Below, in pieces: positions 42,106-49,607 of a stretch of DNA of 64,000 bases (position 1 is the first letter of the stretch; every line of letters starts with the position of its first letter). The notes under the pieces are model-generated. The model was given only the letters and a program-made list of their open reading frames with translations, searched no databases and had not been told where the DNA came from. A program made the position numbers and the translations under genes. The stretch is from Catenulispora sp. EB89 (GTDB lineage: Bacteria; Actinomycetota; Actinomycetes; Streptomycetales; Catenulisporaceae): NCBI RefSeq assembly GCF_041261445.1, contig NZ_JBGCCU010000024.1, positions 62,001-126,000 on the forward strand, read 5' to 3'.

Positions 42106-43087
42106 GCAGCTCGGGTACGAAGATGTCCGCGCAGGTCAGCAACCGCTCCGACAGCCCCTGCTCGTAGTGGTACCGAAGGAAGGTGTCGACGGCCTTCCGA
42201 TTGGCCTTCACGCCGTACGGCCACCAGTCGTCCCCGAACAGACTCCGGTTATCGGCGAAGAGCTTGCTGAACCAGGGCGTCATGACCCCCATGTGCTGCT
42301 TCGCCGCCTCGTCGAGGTACCTGCGCGCGGTCAGATCCTTCGCCTCGCAGAAGGCACGGTAGACGGCGCGCACCACGTCAGCGTTCTGAGCCACCTCGGC
42401 TCGGATCGCGACGATGTGCATCGGCGGGAAGATCCCGGTACGCCGAAAATAGTCCCGCTCCACGACGTCGTAGTCGGGGAAGAGCCGCGCCGTCGCCGAG
42501 GACCCCTCCAACACGGACCGCGGCACATCGACCGAGATCAACGCGTCGATCTCCCCGGTCTCCAGCATCGCACCCAAGGTCGCACCCTCGGGTGCGCGAC
42601 GGACATCGACCCCGGCGGGCACCGGCTGCGGAAGCCAGTCGAACGCCGGGATCGGGTGGTTGGTCCCGCCGACGACCCACCGGCACTGCTCCGGCGTGAC
42701 GCCGTACTCCTCGGCCAGGATGCCCTTCATCCACACGCCGGGGTCGTGTCCGTACAAGGCGAACTCGCCGATGGTCCGCCCCGCGAGGTCCTGCGGCGTG
42801 CGGATGCCGGCGGCCGAGTTCACGAACACCGCCGAGTGCCGGAAGTTGCGGTTCGGCAGGATCGGCAGCGCCAGGTACCGCGGGTCGTCGGGGTCGAAGG
42901 TGCGCAGGAAGTAGGTGAGTCCGAGCTCTGCGACGTCGTAGCGTCCTTCGATCATGTCCCGGAAGATGTCCGAGACCAGCGGCGCCGTCTCGAACGTCGC
43001 GTCCACGCCGTCGATCCCGACCCGGCCGTCGAACAGCGCCAGCGTGTGCTCATAGGTGTACGAGGCGATCCTCAGCGCCGTGCTCAT
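42095..43087 (-). CDS. Pht5/4,5-dihydroxyphthalate decarboxylase-like binding-fold protein
   Basis: A 330-residue protein of the family annotated as 4,5-dihydroxyphthalate decarboxylase, which shares the type 2 periplasmic-binding fold. Recognisable segments: LRIASYTYEHTLALFDGRV, DVAELGLTYFLRTF, IPNRNFRHS-like LPILPNRNFRHSAVFVN, QDLAGRTIGEFALYGHDP. No signal peptide is seen, which favours a cytosolic enzyme over a transporter component. Pht5 proteins decarboxylate aromatic o-dihydroxy diacids; the true substrate here is unknown. An aromatic role would fit the boxBC genes elsewhere in the window, but they are 25 kb apart. Confidence 0.8.
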   Translation of the reverse strand: MSTALRIASYTYEHTLALFDGRVGIDGVDATFETAPLVSDIFRDMIEGRYDVAELGLTYFLRTFDPDDPRYLALPILPNRNFRHSAVFVNSAAGIRTPQDLAGRTIGEFALYGHDPGVWMKGILAEEYGVTPEQCRWVVGGTNHPIPAFDWLPQPVPAGVDVRRAPEGATLGAMLETGEIDALISVDVPRSVLEGSSATARLFPDYDVVERDYFRRTGIFPPMHIVAIRAEVAQNADVVRAVYRAFCEAKDLTARRYLDEAAKQHMGVMTPWFSKLFADNRSLFGDDWWPYGVKANRKAVDTFLRYHYEQGLSERLLTCADIFVPELLTV

Positions 43088-43331
43088 GTTTGTCCCTCCG
43101 CGTCCGAGCTTCCGCTTCTGGTTCCGGTCCGATTTCCGTGAATGATCGTTCCAAACGCGGCGACATCATCGTCGCGGCCGCGGTCGATGGCTTCGAGGGA
43201 GTGCGCCGGAACATGGCGCTGTTGCACGGAAATGCTGCTCCAACGCGTCGCCTTCGGCGTGGCGGACGCGGCCGGACTCGCCGACGGCGTCCGCGCGATT
43301 CTCCGGTGAGCGCCGACCGATCAGCGCGTGA

Positions 43332-44018
43332 TCAGGTGAGCTGTACGCCGCCGTCGATGACCAGGTCCTGACCGTTGATCCCGGTGTTGGTGAGCAGGAA
43401 CTCCACGGCCCCGGCCACCTCGTCCATGGTGACCAGCCGGCCGATCGGCGTCCGGGGCACGCTCGGGTGGTTCTCGTAGTCGCGCCACTTGGGGCTGTCC
43501 CCCACCACGGCCGGGTGGATGGCGTTGACGCGGTGCGGCGCGATCTCGATCGCGAGCGTCCGGGCCAGTCCCGAGACGCCCTGGTTGATGACCGTCACCA
43601 TCGTCGAACCCGGATACGGCTTGTCCTTGGCCACGCCGCCGAACAGCACCACCGACGCGCCCGGCTGGAACCGCGGACGCAGCACCCGCACCGCCTCGGC
43701 GTAACCGACCAGCTTGATCGTCACCACCCGGACCGCGGCCTCGACGTCGAACGCGGCCAGCGTGTTCGGCGTCTGCTCGATGCCGGCGATGACGAGGTTG
43801 TCCACTTCCTCGACACCGGCCAGGGCCTGCGCGATCCCCGCCGGCTCGGACAGATCGAGGGCCAGGCCCCGGGCCACGCCCTTGATCCGGCCCGCCGCCT
43901 CCTCGGCCCGCGCGAGGTCCCGGCTGGTGATGACGAGTTCGTCCCCGCGATCGGCCAGACGCTGGGCGATGACCTGCCCGAGCCCGCCGGTGCCGCCGAT
44001 GACTATGGTGTTCGCCAT
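43332..44018 (-). CDS. SDR-family protein without the catalytic tyrosine
   Basis: A 228-residue Rossmann protein. Cofactor motif IGGTGGLGQVIAQRL at the N-terminus, and the SDR C-terminal signature NGQDLVIDGGVQLT. At the position of the Tyr-x-x-x-Lys pair the sequence is TMVTVINQGVSGL, with neither residue present, so ordinary SDR catalysis is not expected; a binding or regulatory role, or a shifted active site, is possible. The ATG at 44018 follows GAAGAGGG; the earlier ATG adds 18 polar residues. Confidence 0.8.
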   Translation of the reverse strand: MANTIVIGGTGGLGQVIAQRLADRGDELVITSRDLARAEEAAGRIKGVARGLALDLSEPAGIAQALAGVEEVDNLVIAGIEQTPNTLAAFDVEAAVRVVTIKLVGYAEAVRVLRPRFQPGASVVLFGGVAKDKPYPGSTMVTVINQGVSGLARTLAIEIAPHRVNAIHPAVVGDSPKWRDYENHPSVPRTPIGRLVTMDEVAGAVEFLLTNTGINGQDLVIDGGVQLT

Positions 44019-44104
44019 TCTTGACCCTCTTCCGTGCCTCACGGCCGTTGTCGAATACTCCGTGTCCGTCAACGCCGGCCGTCAGCGTCCTGCTTCCCGA
44101 AACC

Positions 44105-44500
44105 TCAACTCGCTGATTCTCCGCCGAGCTCCGCGGCGACCGCCGCGAGCGCGTCGCCGTCGGCGATGCCGAGCCGCCGCGTGGTGGCCGCGAAGGACCG
44201 CGCCGCCTCGGTCAGGAGGCGGCGGGTGTCGGCGGCGGTGCGGTCGTCGGCGTCGCGCGGGGTGCGGGGCGCGACCACCGTGCCGGTCCGCACGCGGCTG
44301 GTGACCAGACTGCCGGCCTCCAGCTCGCGGTAGGCCCGCGCCACGGTGTTCACGGCCAGGCCGAGATCCCCGGCCAGCTGCCGGATCGGCGGCAGCCGGG
44401 TGCCCGGCGGCAGCGCCCCGGAGCCGATCATCGCCGCCACCTGGGCCCGGATCTGTTCGTAGGGCGGGACGGGGCTGGCGTCGTCGAGCTCGACGATCAT
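44105..44500 (-). CDS. GntR-family regulator, YtrA type
   Basis: A 131-residue regulator. The N-terminal winged helix is VPPYEQIRAQVAAMIGSGALPPGTRLP, then QLAGDLGLAVNTVARAYRELEAGSLV, followed by a short C-terminal helical extension rather than a ligand domain, which is typical of YtrA-type GntR proteins that control membrane proteins or ABC transporters. Its ATG overlaps the stop of the membrane-protein gene as ATGA, so it is the second gene of a two-gene operon. The inverted repeat at 45338-45361 is the likely binding site. Confidence 0.9.
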   Translation of the reverse strand: MIVELDDASPVPPYEQIRAQVAAMIGSGALPPGTRLPPIRQLAGDLGLAVNTVARAYRELEAGSLVTSRVRTGTVVAPRTPRDADDRTAADTRRLLTEAARSFAATTRRLGIADGDALAAVAAELGGESAS

Positions 44501-45330
44501 GCGGGTCCCGGGGCGGCCTGCCCGGAACCGGAGCCGCGCGGGGGCGAGGGCCAGTAGGCCAGGATCCGTCCGAGAACCGGGAAGCCGACGACGAACAGGG
44601 CGTCGAAGATCCCTGTCACGTGGTTGTGCAGCAGGACGTCGGCCGCCACCAGTTGGGACGCGACGCACGAGCCGACCAGCACCATCCCGGCCGCGGCGAG
44701 CACGTGCAGCGAGCGGGAGCGGATCGCGTCGTCGGCGGCCATCCGGTCCGGCTCGGCCAGCGGCTGCGGACGGCGCAGAACGTGGCGTTGCGCCGCGAGC
44801 GCGACGGCGCCGACGCCGAGTCCGACGACCGTCCAGGTCATCATGGCCCTGATATCGCCCTCGGGGTGGGAGCCGCGGCGGGCGAAGCAGAAGACGGCGT
44901 TCAACACGCACAGGACCATAGCCGCCGGTACAGCCCACCGTCCGGCCCACGGCAGATAGTCGGCAGCGCGGCGGGACGCCAGCGACGCCGACGTACGCGG
45001 CCCGCGATCCAGGTGCGCGACCCGGAGTTCGGCGACGGCGGCGCCGGCGAACCAGCCGGCCAGCGCCCACTGGAACTCCACGCCGTAGGTCCCGGTGGCG
45101 GCGAACGTGGCCAGCACACCGACCGTGAACCCGGCGGCGCGCCACCTCCGGGTGATCGCCCGATAGGCGATGATCTGGTTCCCGTTCCCGACGGTCACCC
45201 GCAGCGAGTGCAGGCGGGCGAACTCCTCGACGCGGCGGCGCGGAACCGGACCCACGGCCGCGTACACAGTCATGAGCAGCAATACGGCCAGGCCCAGTAC
45301 GAGCACGGCGATGAAGGACGACGGCAGCAT
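44497..45330 (-). CDS. Multi-span membrane protein paired with GntR regulator
   Basis: A 277-residue membrane protein with about six to seven hydrophobic segments (the first, SFIAVLVLGLAVLLLMTVYA, at the N-terminus; others near 70-90, 95-110, 130-150, 165-185, 220-240). It resembles uncharacterised DUF1648-like/actinobacterial membrane proteins linked to YtrA regulators, but no firm family is visible. ATG 45330 is preferred; TTG 45339 would place the start within the operator arm. First gene of the operon. Confidence 0.75.
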   Translation of the reverse strand: MLPSSFIAVLVLGLAVLLLMTVYAAVGPVPRRRVEEFARLHSLRVTVGNGNQIIAYRAITRRWRAAGFTVGVLATFAATGTYGVEFQWALAGWFAGAAVAELRVAHLDRGPRTSASLASRRAADYLPWAGRWAVPAAMVLCVLNAVFCFARRGSHPEGDIRAMMTWTVVGLGVGAVALAAQRHVLRRPQPLAEPDRMAADDAIRSRSLHVLAAAGMVLVGSCVASQLVAADVLLHNHVTGIFDALFVVGFPVLGRILAYWPSPPRGSGSGQAAPGPA

Positions 45331-45337
45331 GCTGGTC

Positions 45338-45361
45338 AATGTAGCGAGACATTGCTACATT
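45338..45361. promoter_or_regulatory. GntR-type operator inverted repeat
   Basis: AATGTAGC-N8-GCTACATT: perfect eight-base arms directly upstream of the membrane-protein gene of the GntR operon. AT content is raised, and TACATT may double as a -10 element. Arms and spacing suit a YtrA-type dimer. Confidence 0.72.
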
Positions 45362-45407
45362 GTCCACGCCGAGAACGACTCGGCCCGGATGCCATCAGGG
45401 GGTAGGC

Positions 45408-46040
45408 ATGACACGGACACAGACGCGGTGGGTGAGCGACGAGGTCTGGGCGGAACTGGATCCGAACGCCGGGAACATGAGCCGCACGCAACGCCGGCGG
45501 GCGCTCGCGGCGGCCTCGGCGGCGGTCGCCCTGTTGATCGCCGGCTTCACGATCGACCGCTCCGGCGTGGTCCGGGCGCACGTCGACTACTCCGCCGATT
45601 CCGCCAACTCCGGCGCGGCCTCGCCGAAGACGAAGTTCTTCACTCGGCAGGTCGCGGTACAGAACAACGGCTGGACCACGGTCCACGTGACCGGCGTCGG
45701 CAAGGACGGCCCCGGCCTGCACCTCGTCCAACCCGGAGGCCCGGAAGGGCTCCCGAAGGACCTGGAGCTCCAGGGCAATACAGCGGTGCCGTTCGACCTG
45801 CGTCCGGGCCAGATCGCGATCGTCGAGGTCGCCTATCAGATCACTGACTGCGCCGCGGTCCCGTCGGACTCGTTCCCGGTGACGCTGCGCGTCGACCGGC
45901 CGTGGGGGACGCAGACGGTCGACATCTCGCTGCCGCTGACGCCCGCGCCCGGGACCCCCAACGGGCTCGTGCCCGAGTCGGCGATGGTCGGGTGGCAGAA
46001 GGCGATGGCCGACGACGTCTGCAACCCGCGCCAGTTCTGA
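45408..46040 (+). CDS. Single-span membrane-anchored protein, unknown function
   Basis: A 210-residue protein. After a 40-residue charged N-terminus, residues about 44-60 form one hydrophobic helix (LAAASAAVALLIAGFTI), and the remainder is outside the membrane. The extracellular part has a beta-rich repeat-like layout (VDYSADSANSGAASPKTKFF, NNGWTTVHVTGVG, LRPGQIAIVEVAYQITDCA) suggesting an Ig-like or NEW3-like fold with a pair of Cys near the end. No family recognised. The ATG at 45408 follows GGGGGTAGG. Confidence 0.7.
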   Translation: MTRTQTRWVSDEVWAELDPNAGNMSRTQRRRALAAASAAVALLIAGFTIDRSGVVRAHVDYSADSANSGAASPKTKFFTRQVAVQNNGWTTVHVTGVGKDGPGLHLVQPGGPEGLPKDLELQGNTAVPFDLRPGQIAIVEVAYQITDCAAVPSDSFPVTLRVDRPWGTQTVDISLPLTPAPGTPNGLVPESAMVGWQKAMADDVCNPRQF

Positions 46041-46135
46041 ACCGCGCGACTTGTAAGCCGAAGCGCTTCTGAGCCGCGCCGTTTCCGAGCCCCACGACTG
46101 GAGACATCGCAACTAGAACGAGTTACAGTTCGGCC

Positions 46136-47689
46136 ATGAGTCTGCCGCCGTCAGTCACCTCTGAACTGCTCGCGAAGCTCACCGGCATGGTCGTCTCCAC
46201 CAGCGGTCGCACATACGCGGTGACCGAGGTCTACACCGGCGACAAGGTCGTGGACCTCCCGCAGTCCGACCCCGCAGACGTCCAGACCGCCTACGCCGCA
46301 GCCCGAACGGCGCAGGCGGTCTGGGCTTCCTGGCCCCTCAAGCGCCGCGTCGGCGTGATGAAGCGGTTCCACGCGCTGCTGTTGGAGCGGGGCCTCATCG
46401 TCGCGGACCTGATGCAGGTCGAGACCGGCAAGGCCCGGCGCATGGCCTTCGAAGAGACCTGCGACGTCCTGATGGTCACCAGCCACTACATCAAGGCGGC
46501 GCCGCGGATCCTCAAGGAGCGCAAGCACGGCGGGGTGGTGCCGCTGGTCTCCACCTCGACCGAGGTCCGGATCCCCAAGGGCGTCATAGGGCTGATATCC
46601 CCGTGGAACTTCCCGTTCGCGACCAGCCTGTCGGACGCGATGCCCGCGCTGATCGCCGGGAACGGCGTCGTGCTGAAGCCGGACAACAAGTCCACGCTGA
46701 ACGTCGCCTACGGGGTCGGCCTGCTCTCCGAGGCCGGGATGCCGGCCGGGCTGGTGCAGATCGTCTGCGGTGAGGGCCCTGACATCGGCGCGGCGCTGAT
46801 CGAGGGCGCCGACTACGTCATGTTCACCGGCTCCACCGCGACCGGCCGGATCATCGGGGCCCAGGCCGGGCAGCGCCTGATCGGCTGCACGCTCGAACTC
46901 GGCGGCAAGAACCCGCTGATCGTGCTCGACGACGCGGATCTGGACGAGGTGATCGCGGGCACGGTCACGGCCACGTTCCTGAACACCGGACAGGCCTGCA
47001 TGCACATCGAGCGGATCTACGTCTCCGAGCGCCGCCGGGAGGAGTTCACCAAGCGGTTCGTCCAGGCCGTGCAGGCGATCCGGGTCGCGGCCGCCTACGA
47101 CTTCTCACCGGACATGGGCTCGCTGGTGTCGGTGCCGCAGCGCGAACGCGTGCAGTCGCACGTGGACGACGCGGTCGCGAAGGGTGCGACCGTGCTGACC
47201 GGCGGCAAGGCGCGGCCGGACCTGGGCCCGGCGTTCTTCGAGCCGACCGTGCTCACCGACGTCACCCCGGACATGACGCTGGCCACGGCCGAGACGTTCG
47301 GTCCGGTCACCGCGATCTACCCCTACTCCTCGGTCGACGCGGCCGTGGCGATGGCCAACGACACCGAGTACGGCCTGAACGCCAGCGTGTGGGGCGGCGA
47401 CCGGAAGGCCGCCGAGGCCGTCGGGCGCCGGATCGAGGCCGGCAACATCAACGTCAACGACGGCCTGGCCGCGTCCTACGCGTCGAAGAAGAGCACGTCC
47501 GGCGGCTTCAAGGCGTCCGGGGTCGGCAGCCGGCACGGGGACGCCGGGATGCTGAAGTACACGGACGTGCAGAACGTGGCCGTGCTGAAGCGGCAGGTGC
47601 TGACGAACCCGCCGGACACCGACTGGACCAAGCAGGTCGACAAGACCATCAAGGGCCTGCGATTCATGCGGAAGCTGGGGATCCGCTGA
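46136..47689 (+). CDS. Succinate-semialdehyde dehydrogenase
   Basis: A 517-residue aldehyde dehydrogenase that oxidises succinate semialdehyde to succinate with NAD(P)+. Family marks: ISPWNFPFATSLSDAMPALIAGN, FTGSTATGRIIGAQA, catalytic Glu in LELGGKNPLI and catalytic Cys in LNTGQACMHIERIY. The sequence style is that of GabD2 of mycobacteria and actinobacteria, with the extra C-terminal segment. Cytosolic. It would drain 4-aminobutyrate or aromatic-derived intermediates into the citric acid cycle. TTACAGT ends a few bases before the ATG and no ribosome site is seen, so leaderless expression is likely. Confidence 0.92.
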   Translation: MSLPPSVTSELLAKLTGMVVSTSGRTYAVTEVYTGDKVVDLPQSDPADVQTAYAAARTAQAVWASWPLKRRVGVMKRFHALLLERGLIVADLMQVETGKARRMAFEETCDVLMVTSHYIKAAPRILKERKHGGVVPLVSTSTEVRIPKGVIGLISPWNFPFATSLSDAMPALIAGNGVVLKPDNKSTLNVAYGVGLLSEAGMPAGLVQIVCGEGPDIGAALIEGADYVMFTGSTATGRIIGAQAGQRLIGCTLELGGKNPLIVLDDADLDEVIAGTVTATFLNTGQACMHIERIYVSERRREEFTKRFVQAVQAIRVAAAYDFSPDMGSLVSVPQRERVQSHVDDAVAKGATVLTGGKARPDLGPAFFEPTVLTDVTPDMTLATAETFGPVTAIYPYSSVDAAVAMANDTEYGLNASVWGGDRKAAEAVGRRIEAGNINVNDGLAASYASKKSTSGGFKASGVGSRHGDAGMLKYTDVQNVAVLKRQVLTNPPDTDWTKQVDKTIKGLRFMRKLGIR

Positions 47690-47808
47690 CCGAGCCCGGT
47701 CTCCCTCAACGTGCCGCCTCACGTGCACTATGGTCGTCGTGTCTGCCGCGACGCCGACCGATGAGACGGGCCTCCTCGGTGCGCCGCGCCTGAGGGGAGC
47801 GGTCGGGG

Positions 47809-49491
47809 ATGGAACAGCTGACGGCTGATGATCCGCGATGGATCGGGCAGTACCGGTTGCTGCGGCGGCTGGGCGCCGGCGGGATGGGCCTGGTCTACCT
47901 CGGACGGACCGCCGGGGGCCGGACGGTGGCCGTCAAGCGGGTGCACGCGGACTACGCCAACGACCACGAGTTCCGTGAGCGCTTCCGGCAGGAGGTGGCC
48001 GCGGCGCGGCGGGTCGGCGGACGCTGGACGGCGCCGGTGTTCGACGCCGACACCGAGGGGCCGCAGCCGTGGGTCGCGACCGGGTACGTCGCCGGACCCT
48101 CGTTGCAGGCGGCGGTGAAGGAGTTCGGTCCGTTGCCGTCGGCCTCGGTGCGCGCGCTGGGAGCCGGCTTGGCGGAGGCGTTGGACGCCGTGCACAAGCT
48201 CGGGCTCGTGCACCGGGACGTCAAGCCGTCGAACGTCCTGCTCGCGCTCGACGGGCCCCGGCTCATCGACTTCGGCATCACCCGCGCGCTGGACGCCGCG
48301 GTACAGCTCACCCGGACCGGCCTGCTCGTCGGCTCGCCGGGGTACCTGTCGCCGGAGCAGGCGCAGGGCACGGCGGCCGGACCGGCCAGCGACGTGTTCT
48401 CGCTCGGTGCGGTGCTGGCCTTCGCGGCGGCCGGGACGTCGCCGTTCGGCGAGAAGCTGCCGGTGGCGACGCTGCTGTACCGGGTGCTTCATGAGGACCC
48501 TGATCTGAGCCGGGTCGCCCCGGAACTGCGTCCGCTCGTCGCGGCGTGCCTGGCGAAGGATCCCGCAGCGCGCCCGACACTCGACCAGCTGCGCATGGGC
48601 TTGGAGGCCGGCGGGGACCGTGTGCGGCTCGGCGCCGAAGGCTGGCTGCCCCCGGCCATCTCGGCGTCGGTCGGCCGGCTGGCCGTGGAGCTGCTGGACC
48701 TCGACTCCGACCCCGCGGCCGACCCGGCGCAAGCCGATCCCTCCGCACAGGCCCCGACCCGGACGCTTCCGCCACGGCAGCCGGCGGTCAACGATTCGAT
48801 CCGGATGGCGGAAGCGAACCAGGTGCCGCCACAGGGTTTCCTGGCACCTGACTACCAGCGTGGATACCAAGGGCAGCCGTCCTTCACCCACCCGCCGACC
48901 GAAGCCCCGCCGACCGCGATGGCGACGATGACCAGCCCGGCCTTTCCCGCGTGGCGGAACCCGCCGCCACCGCCGAGCCCCAAGCGGCGCGGGCCGCTCA
49001 TCGCGGCGCTCGGCGCCGGCGCGGTGGTCGTCGTGGCGGCCGTCGTCGTCGCCGTGTCGCAGTCTTCGTCCTCTGACACGACGTCGCAGTACGGCGGCGG
49101 GAGTGCGCCGACCTCGAACGCCCAGACCGGAAAACAGGTCACGACGGGATCCGCGGGCGGCGCGGTCCCCAGCGGCTACCTGGGAACATGGCAGGGCACG
49201 GTGAGCGGATCGCAGCTCCCTTATCCGCTGCCGATGACCGTCACCGTGGCTCAGGGACGCGTGGGCGACCCGGTCGGCACCGTCACCAATGACGGCGGCA
49301 ACGGTCAGATGTGCACGATCAGGACGTCGCTGGTGTCCGCCAGTGCCAGCCGTATGGTGCTGCGCTACGTGCCGGGCACCGCCAGCTCCGGCTGCGTACC
49401 GATCATGGCGGACGAGATCTACACGCTGAACCAGAACGGCTCCCTGCAGATGAGCGTCAGCGGATATCTCGCGGAATTGAACCGGCAGTAA
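47809..49491 (+). CDS. Membrane Ser/Thr protein kinase with extracellular domain
   Basis: A 560-residue Hanks-type kinase. Residues 12-270 are the kinase: GAGGMGLVYLG, VAVKRVH, HRDVKPSNVLL, IDFGITRAL, then GSPGYLSPEQAQG. A proline-rich cytosolic linker precedes a single transmembrane helix near residue 405 (ALGAGAVVVVAAVVVAVS). The external part (about 445-560) is a small beta domain with two Cys (CTIRT and SGCVP) that probably senses a ligand. No PASTA repeats. GGGGAG lies before the ATG. No phosphatase or substrate gene is next to it. Confidence 0.92.
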   Translation: MEQLTADDPRWIGQYRLLRRLGAGGMGLVYLGRTAGGRTVAVKRVHADYANDHEFRERFRQEVAAARRVGGRWTAPVFDADTEGPQPWVATGYVAGPSLQAAVKEFGPLPSASVRALGAGLAEALDAVHKLGLVHRDVKPSNVLLALDGPRLIDFGITRALDAAVQLTRTGLLVGSPGYLSPEQAQGTAAGPASDVFSLGAVLAFAAAGTSPFGEKLPVATLLYRVLHEDPDLSRVAPELRPLVAACLAKDPAARPTLDQLRMGLEAGGDRVRLGAEGWLPPAISASVGRLAVELLDLDSDPAADPAQADPSAQAPTRTLPPRQPAVNDSIRMAEANQVPPQGFLAPDYQRGYQGQPSFTHPPTEAPPTAMATMTSPAFPAWRNPPPPPSPKRRGPLIAALGAGAVVVVAAVVVAVSQSSSSDTTSQYGGGSAPTSNAQTGKQVTTGSAGGAVPSGYLGTWQGTVSGSQLPYPLPMTVTVAQGRVGDPVGTVTNDGGNGQMCTIRTSLVSASASRMVLRYVPGTASSGCVPIMADEIYTLNQNGSLQMSVSGYLAELNRQ

Positions 49492-49557
49492 CCCCGCGTC
49501 ACAGCATCCTGACTTCCACCCCTTGCTCATCGGCTGACTGTCTGTTAAATGCCTATT

Positions 49558-49579
49558 ACAACGTTGTTGGCAACGTTGT
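49558..49579. promoter_or_regulatory. Tandem AACGTT palindromes upstream of GH31 gene
   Basis: Two copies of the ten-base palindrome ACAACGTTGT (the second with one change), 12 bases apart, lie 28 bases before the GH31 ATG. Central CG and symmetry are like LacI-family operators and like the site at 7644-7653. Confidence 0.55.
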
Positions 49580-49607
49580 CAAAGCCCCCGGATGGAGCTG
49601 ATCAGGC

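Noticed and set aside
43088-43331. A 93-codon frame and a short MLLQRVAFGVADAAGLADG-like frame near 43232
   Set aside because: No ribosome site, domain or homology signal. May be a fossil, but nothing supports a gene.
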